Source: Lotus japonicus (lineage: Eukaryota; Streptophyta; Magnoliopsida; Fabales; Fabaceae). Taken from it: DNA of 64,000 bases. Each line of letters begins with the position of its first letter. Positions within the stretch are counted from its first letter, which is position 1. The notes under the pieces are model-generated. The model saw nothing but the letters and a program-made list of their open reading frames with translations, did no database searches and had not been told where the DNA came from. Shown here piece after piece: positions 55,940 through 64,000 of this stretch. A program made the position numbers and the translations under genes. The DNA lies in NCBI RefSeq assembly GCF_012489685.1, contig NC_080046.1, positions 29,131,881 to 29,195,880 on the forward strand. The letters run 5' to 3'.

Positions 55940-57238
55940 TGATAAGCGCATAATTGATACATTTTATGTGTGTTTTTTTAAAATTTATTATATTCATTTT
56001 TTGCTTAATTGTTATGACTTAGTCATGTTCTGACCATTAATGCTTATTTGGATTATTCTTAAAAAAGTGCTTAATTCTTTCTTTTTTAGCTTTTATGACC
56101 ATTTGCACTAAAATAGGTTGAACATGGAGTTACAGATATGAAAATAGGGCAAATAATATGTCGTTTGAAAGCTAACTTAAATCCCTACAATTGTCATGTT
56201 CAGAAAAATTCGAGAATCAAGCTCTAACGTGGTAAGAATAGCTGCCACCTAAGAAGTTGTTGTTTCTAATCCTGCAAGTCTCGAACGGTTTGCACTAAAA
56301 TGATCATATCTTGAGCTACAGAACTCTGAATTTGGATCTAATTGAAAGACCGCGAAGCTGACTTAAAGAGTTACAACTATCATTTACCTCAGTTGAAGAT
56401 TCAGCCTTCTTGTGAGGCCTGCAAATGCCTGAGTGTTCAGTAGCTTACTCCTTTCTATGGGCTCGATTTTGTGAAGATTTAGAAAAGATTTAGATAACAA
56501 GGGATTGTTACTTGATAGACAAGTTTATTTATTAGTGTAAATAGACTAGTTGAGGCTCTTGTTAGGCATATCATCTAATCCTTATTTTAGTTGTTTTTTA
56601 TGGCTTGCTAAACTCTTCTATTAGTCCTAGGGTTCTTAATTTTCATGTGTTTGCATACCTTAGGTTCAGTTCTTAATAGTAATACGTCATTTTATTCACA
56701 GTTGAATTATGATATTTACTCATGCTTGAATATGCTTTCTGTTCATGACGTCTGAATTTGAAGTCGTATTCTGTTCTAATTTCCTTATCTGAGCGAGTGA
56801 ATCGGTTGAAGCGATTGTTAATGTTGTTCTTAACCGGTTGGTTGTTAGCTTTGAGGATCCCGACTCTTTAGATTGTTCTTGTACTTTGAGGGGGAAATGT
56901 TTCTTTCTTAACTTGTACAAATTAAATTCTGGGCGATTATCCGGTAGAGGATCTTGGATTCCAACTCACGATTGTGAATTGAGTTTCTACTCAGAGTTGA
57001 AGTAATCTCTTGTGATCGATGAAAGTATGCTGCACTTGGTTATTATAACCTGAAGACTAACGTTTTTCTCATCTGATAATTCAATTGTTTATTATCATGC
57101 TTGATAATCAATCAATAAACCCATTTTACTTGCTTTCGTCTCTAAATTCGGTTTATAATTCACTTTAGTCCTTATAAGAACGATCCTGCTGTTATGCCTT
57201 GTATTACACTAATCAGTTTTGTTTACGCACCCGCGACA
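55940..57238 (+). repeat. Athila/Tat-like LTR or solo LTR (tentative)
   Basis: It begins TGATAAGCGCATAATTGATA and ends TTTACGCACCCGCGACA. Plant Athila/Tat (Ogre-group) LTRs often start TGATAAG and end with a CGCGACA-type terminus before a TGGCGCC primer site. No primer site follows here, so it would be a solo LTR; flanking 5-mers (GTCGG and ATGCG) do not match. A TTTAGTGTCGGT / ACCAACACTAAA inverted pair lies just outside. Assignment rests on remembered terminus style. Confidence 0.45.
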
Positions 57239-57700
57239 ATGCGTTCGTCAGTTAGCCACAATACCAACACTAAATTTGATTAGTTTGCGATGGCCAAACC
57301 AATGCAAAGCTGACGCAGCTAACATAAAATTAAAAGACACATTTTTATTTAGCCAGAACTAATTTACTTCTTCTGGATTCCTGTTATATTACATTTTGGA
57401 GTGGTAATCCTGTTATATTAGCAAAATCATATCCCTTCAACAAAAACTAAATCGAATTAAAAAAAACATAAAAATGAAAGAGCTATATTAATGATTGCAG
57501 AGTTGTGCAGATAGGCATTATATGATCCCAATCTAGTGTGATTTTGATTGCTGCTTGAGTGAAGGAGCATTGTCATTGATGTGTACCTGAAGCTTTTGTT
57601 TTTTATGCAAAAAGGTGCTGAAGCAAAGCCGCTACTGTCCGATATTGGTGTTGGTTTATATTGATGTCCACAATCTTCGAATGGGAGTTTACGCTATCAC
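57239..57700. other. Interval without recognised feature
   Basis: AT-rich, no supported gene. It ends at the start of the duplicated RNase H segment. Confidence 0.5.
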
Positions 57701-57878
57701 GCCTTTGCTGCCCTAAAGCATAAGCTTACCCATGCACCTATACTTGCTTTACCTAACTTTGCTAAATCTTTTGAACTTGAATGTGATGCTTCAAATGTAG
57801 GTATTGGTGCTGTGTTGCTTCAAGAAGGCCACCCAATTGCTTATTTTAGTGAAAAGTTAAGCGGAGCTGCCCTTAACT
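57701..57878 (+). repeat. 178-bp identical direct copy of the RNase H segment, placed upstream of gag
   Basis: Identical base for base by eye to 60711-60888 inside the gypsy pol ORF (offset 3010 bp). It starts GCCTTTGCTGCCC and ends GCCCTTAACT. It encodes the [20 protein letters not shown] ... [13 protein letters not shown] region that joins RT to RNase H. It is not in a long open frame here. Confidence 0.97.
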
Positions 57879-58040
57879 TTGTGTGTCTTAACTTTGATTT
57901 ACTCAAGAGATTGTGAGAATTTTTGAGTGGAAAAAGGCAAGAGTGCACATCATAGAAAAGCCAATTTGAGGGAAACACGAGAGAAGTGAGGTAAACACTA
58001 ACATTTGTTTGTTCTACTTGAATCTTTTCATTTGTCAAAG

Positions 58041-61000
58041 ATGTCAGGAGAAGAGGAGGAGCAACCAGCAGTGCGACTCTCGACCATCGAAATGCGGGCT
58101 CTTACACAACATCTGGAAAACTTAATGAGGAGGCAAACTGAAGAGATCCACGAAAGGCTGGATCAAATGGAGAACCGGAACAATAGTGACAGTGAAGGCG
58201 GGAGGCCACGACGAATTCATGAAAATCCTAGACCTGCTCGGATTGAAGGAGTCAAATTCCAAATTCCTCCTTTTAAGGGAAAGAGTGATCCAGAGGCATA
58301 CTTGGAGTGGGAACTCAAAATAGAGCATGTCTTTGCTTGCAACAACTATGAGGAGGACCAAAAGGTGAAACTTGCAGCTGCTCACTTTTCAGACTATGCT
58401 CTTGTTTGGTGGAATAAGTTTGCAAAAGAGAGATTGAGAAATGAGGAGCCAGCGGTGGAAACATGGGCTGAAATGAAACGAATCATGAGGAAAAGATATG
58501 TCCCTTCAAGCCATGCTAGGGATGTAAAATTTAAACTTCAAAAACTTACCCAAGGCAGCAAGAGTGTTGAGGAGTATTACAAAGAACTTGAGGTGCTTAT
58601 GTTGCAAGCCAATCTTGAGGAGGATGAAGAGGTAACCATGATTCGATTTATTAATGGTCTGTCTAATGATGTTAGAGATATTGTAGAACTTCAGGAATAT
58701 GTAGACATGGAAGAATTGCTGCACAAGGCCACTAAAGTTGAGCAACAACTCAAAAGGAAAGGGCTTGCAAGGAAGAGTTCTACCAATTCCAATTCATCTT
58801 GGAGAGACAGAATGAAGAATGAAGGGCCGAGCACCCTTAGCAAACCAGCCACCAAACCACAAGCTTCAGCTTCTTCAAAACCTCTTGAACAACCATCCAA
58901 AAAGAGCAAAGAGGTCAAGTGCTTCAAATGCCAAGGTATGGGACATTATGCTTATGAATGTGCCTCCAAAAAGACCATGATTCTTAAGGATGATGGAGAC
59001 TACACCAGTGAGTCCGAAGGAGAACAAAGTGAAGAAGAAGAGGAGGCAGCCATGAATGGTGAACTGTTGATGATCCGAAGAATGCTTGGTAGCCAACAAA
59101 AGCCAAAGAAAGAAAGCCAAAGAGAGAATATCTTTCACACAAGATGTTCTGTCAATGGGCAGATTTGCTTGATGATTGTTGATGGCGGAAGCTGTACTAA
59201 TGTGGCTAGTGAAAGAATGGTGGAGAAGCTGAACCTGGTCACAAAACCACATCCTTGGCCATACAAACTTCAATGGCTCAGCCACTATGGAGAAATACAA
59301 GTAAGTAAGCAAGTTGAAGTTGACTTTTCCATTGGCAAATACAGGGATAAGGTTCTTTGTGATGTTGTTCCCATGGAGGCTAGTCACATACTGCTGGGAA
59401 GACCATGGCAATATGACACCAACTCTGATCATAATGGAAGCACCAACAAGATCTCATTCCAACATCATGGCCAGAAAATTACGCTCAAACCTTTGAGCCC
59501 TAGGGAGGTGCGTGAGGATCAAAAGAAAATGAGAGAAAAGATTGAACAAGAGAGAAAAGAAAAGAGTGAGACACTTGAGAGAAAGCAAAAAGAAAAGAGT
59601 GAAACACTTGAGAGAGAGCAAAAAGAAAAGAGTGAAATACTTGAGAGAAAAGAAATTTGTTTGATCAAAAAGAGAGAGGTGAAAAGGATGATAGCTTCAA
59701 AACAGATCCTATACTTGATGTTTTGCAAAAATCAGATTTTGAACACTAACACTTTTGAAAATTTTGAGCTGCCTTCTAGTGTTAAATCTCTTTTGCAGGA
59801 TTATGAGGATGTGTTTCCAACAAGTGTTCCAAGTGGTCTACCACCACTGAGAGGAATTGAGCATCAAATTGATCTCATTCCGGGAGCTTCTTTGCCTAAT
59901 AGGCCAGCATATAAAAGCAACCCACAAGAAACCACTGAAATTCAAAGACAAGTGGAAGAACTCTTGAACAAAGGGTGGGTAAGAAATAGCATGAGTTCTT
60001 GTGCTGTACCGGTGATTTTGGTACCAAAGAAAGATGGGACTTGGAGAATGTGCTCTGATTGTAGAGCCTTGAATAACATCACCATTAAGTATAGGCACCC
60101 TATTCCTAGACTTGATGATTTGCTTGATGAATTGCATGGAGCATGTTATTTTTCTAAAATTGATTTGAAAAGTGGTTACAATCAGATAAGGATTAAAGAA
60201 GGGGATGAATGGAAAACTGCTTTCAAAACTAAATATGGTTTGTATGAATGGTTGGTTATGCCTTTTGGTTTAACTAATGCACCTAGTACTTTTATGAGAC
60301 TAATGAACCATGTTTTGAGGGAATTCATTGGGAAATTTGTGGTTGTGTACTTTGATGATATTTTGGTCTATAGCACTACTCTTGAGCTGCATGTTGAGCA
60401 CTTAAGATCCGTCTTGAGTATGCTTAGAAAGGAACAATTGTTTGCCAATCTTGAGAAATGCACTTTTTGCACTGACCATGTTGTGTTTCTTGGTTTTGTT
60501 GTGAGTTCGAAAGGAGTGCAGGTTGATGAGAAAAAGATCAAAGCCATTCAAGAGTGGCCCACTCCTAAATCCGTGGGTGATGTAAGAAGTTTTCATGGCT
60601 TGGCCAGTTTCTACAGGAGGTTTGTAAAGGACTTTAGTACCTTGGCAGCACCCCTAAATGAAGTGGTGAAAAAGAATGTGGGTTTTCATTGGGGAAAGAA
60701 TCAAGAAGAGGCCTTTGCTGCCCTAAAGCATAAGCTTACCCATGCACCTATACTTGCTTTACCTAACTTTGCTAAATCTTTTGAACTTGAATGTGATGCT
60801 TCAAATGTAGGTATTGGTGCTGTGTTGCTTCAAGAAGGCCACCCAATTGCTTATTTTAGTGAAAAGTTAAGCGGAGCTGCCCTTAACTATTCTACTTATG
60901 ATAAGGAATTGTATGCTTTGGTGAGAGCTTTGAAGACTTGGCAGCATTATCTTTTGCCCAAGGAATTCGTGATTCATAGTGATCATGAGTCGCTGAAATA

Positions 61001-62621
61001 CTTGAAGGGGCAAGGTAAGTTGAACAAAAGGCATGCCAAATGGGTTGAATTTTTGGAACAATTTCCCTATGTCATAAAACACAAAAAAGGGAAAAGTAAC
61101 ATTGTGGCTGATGCTTTATCCAGGAGACACGTGTTGCTTTCCATGTTAGAGACTAAATTGCTAGGACTTGAACATGTGAAAGAAATGTATGAAAAAGATG
61201 ATAACTTTGCTGAAATTTTTGTGGCTTGTGAGAAAGTTTCTCAAAATGGATTCTATAGGCACAATGGATTTTTATTTAAGGAAAACAGGTTGTGTGTGCC
61301 TAAAAGTTCCATTAGAGAACTGCTTGTTAAAGAATCCCATGCTGGGGGATTAATGGGTCATTTTGGAGTCCAAAAGACTCTAGAAACTTTACAGGAACAT
61401 TTCTATTGGCCCAAAATGAAACATGATGTGATCAAGTTTTGTGAACATTGCATTGTTTGCAAGAAGGCTAAGTCTAAGGTGATGCCACATGGTTTGTATA
61501 CTTCTTTGCCAATCCCTGAATACCCTTGGGTTGACTTGTCTATGGACTTTGTTTTAGGCCTCCCTAGAACAAAGAATGGTAAGGATTCCATTTTTGTGGT
61601 TGTTGATAGGTTTTCAAAAATGGCTCACTTTATTCCTTGCAGGAAAGCTGATGATGCTTGTCACGTTGCTGATTTGTTCTTTAAAGAAGTTGTAAGACTT
61701 CATGGGATGCCTAGAAGCATAGTTAGTGATAGGGACACCAAGTTCCTAAGTCACTTCTGGAGGACTTTATGGGGGAAGTTAGGCACCAAACTTTTGTTCT
61801 CTACCACTTGCCACCCACAAACTGATGGGCAAACTGAGGTGGTTAATAGGACCCTAGGCACCTTGCTTAGGACTGTCCTTAAGGCCAATTTAAAGGCTTG
61901 GGAGGCGTGTTTGCCTCATGTTGAATTTGCTTACAATAGGGCTGTCCATAGCACTACCAATTGCTCTCCATTTGAAGTAGTGTATGGATTTAACCCTTTG
62001 ACTCCTCTTGATTTGTTGCCTATGCCTAACATTTCTGTTTTCAAGCACAAGGAAGGACAGGGCAAAGCTGAATATGTCAAGAAGATGCATGAGCGTGTGA
62101 AGGCTCAAATTGAGAGAAAGAATGAGAGTTATGCTAGGCAAGCTAACAAGGGAAGAAAGGAGGTGGTGTTCCAACCCGGAGATTGGGTTTGGGTGCACAT
62201 GAGGAAGGAAAGGTTTCCAGAACAAAGGAAATCCAAACTCCAACCTAGAGGGGATGGACCTTTTCAAGTGCTTGAGAGAATCAATCACAATGCCTACAAA
62301 ATAGAGCTTCCAGGTGAGTATAACATCAGCTCAACCTTTAATGTCTCTGATTTATCTCTCTTTGATGCAGATGGCGGAGAATTTGATTTGAGGTCAAATC
62401 CTTTTCAAGAGGGAGGGAATGATGAGGACAAGGACAAGGACAAGGGTCATGGAGCACTAAAAGGACTTGGAGGACCAATGACAAGGGCTAGAGCTAAAAA
62501 GGCCAAAGAGACTCTTCAGCAAGTAGTGGCAACCATTCTTGAAGACAAAGTGGTAGAAGAGATGGAACCAAAAATCATGATGATCATTCAGGCCCAAGAA
62601 GAAGAGCCAGCCCACGCATAG
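58041..62621 (+). CDS. Ty3/gypsy Gag-Pol polyprotein, uninterrupted (1526 aa)
   Basis: The ATG at 58041 ([20 protein letters not shown]) is the first in the open frame; upstream codons are open but lack an ATG. Order: coiled coil (~20-60), gag domain (~75-230), knuckle [14 protein letters not shown] (294-307), protease site VDGGSCTN (Asp 381), then an 11-residue charged repeat (three copies around [11 protein letters not shown], ~510-545). RT follows with YFDD (770-773), then RNase H, then integrase with HHCC finger (His 1100 to Cys 1134 onward) and catalytic Asp 1169, Asp 1230, Glu 1266 (35-residue spacing). PR-RT-RH-IN order defines Ty3/gypsy. The C-terminus ([20 protein letters not shown] ... 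[10 protein letters not shown]) has no canonical chromodomain, which recalls CRM-type chromoviruses, but the clade is uncertain. Every catalytic motif is intact. Confidence 0.93.
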   Translation: MSGEEEEQPAVRLSTIEMRALTQHLENLMRRQTEEIHERLDQMENRNNSDSEGGRPRRIHENPRPARIEGVKFQIPPFKGKSDPEAYLEWELKIEHVFACNNYEEDQKVKLAAAHFSDYALVWWNKFAKERLRNEEPAVETWAEMKRIMRKRYVPSSHARDVKFKLQKLTQGSKSVEEYYKELEVLMLQANLEEDEEVTMIRFINGLSNDVRDIVELQEYVDMEELLHKATKVEQQLKRKGLARKSSTNSNSSWRDRMKNEGPSTLSKPATKPQASASSKPLEQPSKKSKEVKCFKCQGMGHYAYECASKKTMILKDDGDYTSESEGEQSEEEEEAAMNGELLMIRRMLGSQQKPKKESQRENIFHTRCSVNGQICLMIVDGGSCTNVASERMVEKLNLVTKPHPWPYKLQWLSHYGEIQVSKQVEVDFSIGKYRDKVLCDVVPMEASHILLGRPWQYDTNSDHNGSTNKISFQHHGQKITLKPLSPREVREDQKKMREKIEQERKEKSETLERKQKEKSETLEREQKEKSEILERKEICLIKKREVKRMIASKQILYLMFCKNQILNTNTFENFELPSSVKSLLQDYEDVFPTSVPSGLPPLRGIEHQIDLIPGASLPNRPAYKSNPQETTEIQRQVEELLNKGWVRNSMSSCAVPVILVPKKDGTWRMCSDCRALNNITIKYRHPIPRLDDLLDELHGACYFSKIDLKSGYNQIRIKEGDEWKTAFKTKYGLYEWLVMPFGLTNAPSTFMRLMNHVLREFIGKFVVVYFDDILVYSTTLELHVEHLRSVLSMLRKEQLFANLEKCTFCTDHVVFLGFVVSSKGVQVDEKKIKAIQEWPTPKSVGDVRSFHGLASFYRRFVKDFSTLAAPLNEVVKKNVGFHWGKNQEEAFAALKHKLTHAPILALPNFAKSFELECDASNVGIGAVLLQEGHPIAYFSEKLSGAALNYSTYDKELYALVRALKTWQHYLLPKEFVIHSDHESLKYLKGQGKLNKRHAKWVEFLEQFPYVIKHKKGKSNIVADALSRRHVLLSMLETKLLGLEHVKEMYEKDDNFAEIFVACEKVSQNGFYRHNGFLFKENRLCVPKSSIRELLVKESHAGGLMGHFGVQKTLETLQEHFYWPKMKHDVIKFCEHCIVCKKAKSKVMPHGLYTSLPIPEYPWVDLSMDFVLGLPRTKNGKDSIFVVVDRFSKMAHFIPCRKADDACHVADLFFKEVVRLHGMPRSIVSDRDTKFLSHFWRTLWGKLGTKLLFSTTCHPQTDGQTEVVNRTLGTLLRTVLKANLKAWEACLPHVEFAYNRAVHSTTNCSPFEVVYGFNPLTPLDLLPMPNISVFKHKEGQGKAEYVKKMHERVKAQIERKNESYARQANKGRKEVVFQPGDWVWVHMRKERFPEQRKSKLQPRGDGPFQVLERINHNAYKIELPGEYNISSTFNVSDLSLFDADGGEFDLRSNPFQEGGNDEDKDKDKGHGALKGLGGPMTRARAKKAKETLQQVVATILEDKVVEEMEPKIMMIIQAQEEEPAHA

Positions 62622-62630
62622 GGGCTGCCA

Positions 62631-63420
62631 TGTGATGTTTTGTTTTATTTTATTTCAATAAAAATGCAAAGGACCAATTGAATAAGTTGGATCCAAATGC
62701 ATTATGTTGCTGAATTTTATTTTAGTGTGTTTAATCCACTTCAAGTGGTATGTGATTGCATGTGGCGTATGAAGGGCTTAAAGGGAGGGATCCATTCCTT
62801 TCTTAAAACTCTTTGAATGTGTTTGAATTTCAATAAGTTCTGAATGGAGGAGTTACATCAGCAAAGTCAAAGGATTGAAGACTTTCAAAGCCAAGAATGG
62901 AGTTACAAAGAAAGGGAAATTAAGTTCATAAAGAGCATTGAATGCTATATTCCCTGGTCAGAATAACAATCAAGAAAGGGAGTTACATGAAGCAATCAGC
63001 CACCAAATACACGTTCAGGGCTGAAGCAAATCACTATCTTCCTCTTTTAATTTGTAACTCCTAGCCTAGGATTCTTCTAGAGAAATTACACCTCATCATT
63101 TTTTGTAACAAGGCTGAATTTCCTTCTTCTTTATAAGGACCACTCCTTCAATGTAATAGACAGATTATGAATGAATTAGTATTTTCTTTTCTGAGTGATT
63201 CAGATTTGTGAGAGTGATTCTCATAGTTCTTGAGTGATTCTAGAATTAGGCTTATCAAGGGTTTGTCACCACCTTTGTGTGAAGTCTTCATCTTCCATTT
63301 CACTAAAACTTCCCCTCTTTTCTGTCCATTTCCCTTCCATCACGAAATTCTTCTTCTTCTTTCTCACATTTCAGAGTTCTCATCATCCAAGATCAATCCT
63401 AGACGATCCATTGCAGCCCT
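62631..63420 (+). repeat. Probable 3' LTR of the gypsy element (right edge uncertain)
   Basis: It starts TGTGATGTTTTG ten bases after the stop codon, behind a short AGGGG purine stretch. AATAAA lies near 62658 and a TATA-like TTTATAAGG near 63131-63139. The end is placed before a different coding remnant (63437), but no terminal CA can be fixed. No matching 5' LTR is found upstream of gag. Confidence 0.45.
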
Positions 63421-63436
63421 TGCATCAACTTGGGGC

Positions 63437-64000
63437 GTATCAGATTCAGCCACAGATTCTGAAGTTGAAGAGCTCCGCCAAAGGGCTGAGGGTTACCGCC
63501 ATGCCACACTCCAAGCGCACGGCGAGCGTGACAAGTTGCTGACCCAAGTTGCGGCCCAAATGACTTAACTGAACAACTTGGGCATCGAGATGAGCCGTCG
63601 CGAGGAGGACTTGTCCGCTTGTGAAGAAAGAATGGAGGAGCTGGAGGGCGAACGGGACAATTTGCAGCAGGAATTGAAGGCCAAGGCTGAGAGGATTGCC
63701 GCGGGGCAAGGCTGCCTGCCTCGTCAAAGACAAAGAGATCGCGTTCCTTCAAAGTGAATTGGGGTCGACGAACGAATCTCTCGCCGAGGTGAAATCTGAA
63801 TTTGAAACAAAAGCCAAAGCTGTTGCGGATGCAGAATACCGTGCGGATTCTGAGGTCAGAAATCTCCGGGCACGACTGGCGACTAGGGCTGCTGCCGATG
63901 CCGTGGAAGAGAGTGATCGCGGTTTCTTCCTCGCCAAAGCTCAAGTCCAATATCTTTATGAGGGGATTGACCTCAGCGGGACGGGAGCTTTCAAGAAGGT
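63437..64000 (+). pseudogene. Coiled-coil protein fragment of another retroelement, frameshifted
   Basis: The reading starts SEVEELRQRAEGYRHATLQA and runs as an almost continuous heptad-rich coil (EELEGERDNLQQELKAKAER). A TAA lies near 63566 and there is a frameshift near 63700. It resumes in another frame (EIAFLQSELGSTNESLAEV ... NLRARLATRAAADAVEESDR) and reaches the window edge. GC-rich codon use differs from the gypsy ORF. Similar coils form the tail of envelope-like or ORF0-like proteins of legume retroelements. It probably belongs to the element into which the preceding gypsy copy inserted, or to an adjacent one. Confidence 0.6.

Noticed and set aside
57005..58040. A search by eye for a 5' LTR matching 62631-63420
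   Set aside because: Only weak resemblance (TTGTGAGA and TTGAGTG motifs near 57911) was found, not enough to call an LTR.

Overview
The window is plant nuclear DNA from a gene-poor, repeat-dense region. It is almost certainly from a legume: the Ty1/copia Sirevirus-type elements with envelope-like genes, the long-LTR Ty3/gypsy family and the tRNA-derived SINE resemble repeats I remember from Trifolium and Medicago. The genus is inferred from memory, not from a search. I see no convincing host gene. Nearly every long reading frame belongs to a retrotransposon, a Helitron or a DNA-transposon remnant.

Layout. Bases 1-5732 are the 3' half of a plus-strand Sirevirus-like copia element (decayed envelope-like gene, several polypurine tracts, 3' LTR). 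That LTR is interrupted by a repeat-rich insertion containing a GGTCGCGACC minisatellite, and it abuts a SINE. Bases 5733-9275 hold small elements: a SINE, a 374-bp MITE, an 88-bp SINE with a 14-bp target duplication, a poly(A)-tailed LINE-like retrocopy and a hAT transposase tail. Bases 9276-25078 hold an older minus-strand copia element (10381-24020) lying between two divergently oriented Sirevirus-type LTRs. It carries two later insertions, each a solo LTR with a clean 5-bp duplication (11553-12746 and 14303-18428). Bases 24021-30002 are a plus-strand copia element with PBS, gag and pol, riddled with stops.

Its 3' end is cut at 30003 by the most striking structure here: a tandem LTR-gag-LTR-gag-LTR array (30003-45719) of a non-autonomous Ty3/gypsy element. 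Its ~3.9-kb LTRs are longer than its ~2.5-kb interior, and the interior keeps gag but no pol. The middle LTR carries a nested copia solo LTR (40173-41391). The third LTR runs into a 100-N assembly gap (45720-45819). Each LTR carries the same 77-codon ORF, also intact in the diverged solo LTR at 14303-18428.

Bases 45820-57700 are AT-rich. They contain one more copia solo LTR (46101-47309) with a palindromic short-repeat array, degenerate ~200-bp repeats, a Helitron 3' end with helicase remnants (52204-53124), a MITE and an Athila/Tat-like LTR. Bases 57701-63420 hold an intact-looking Ty3/gypsy gag-pol ORF (1526 codons from the chosen ATG). Instead of a recognisable 5' LTR it is preceded by an identical 178-bp copy of its own RNase H segment. 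The window ends in a decayed coiled-coil reading frame from another element.

How it works together: the copia and gypsy parts are nested layers of independent insertions, not an operon. Autonomous functions (PR, RT, RNase H, IN) are open in one reading frame only in the 58041-62621 gene. The gag-only array would need enzymes supplied in trans.
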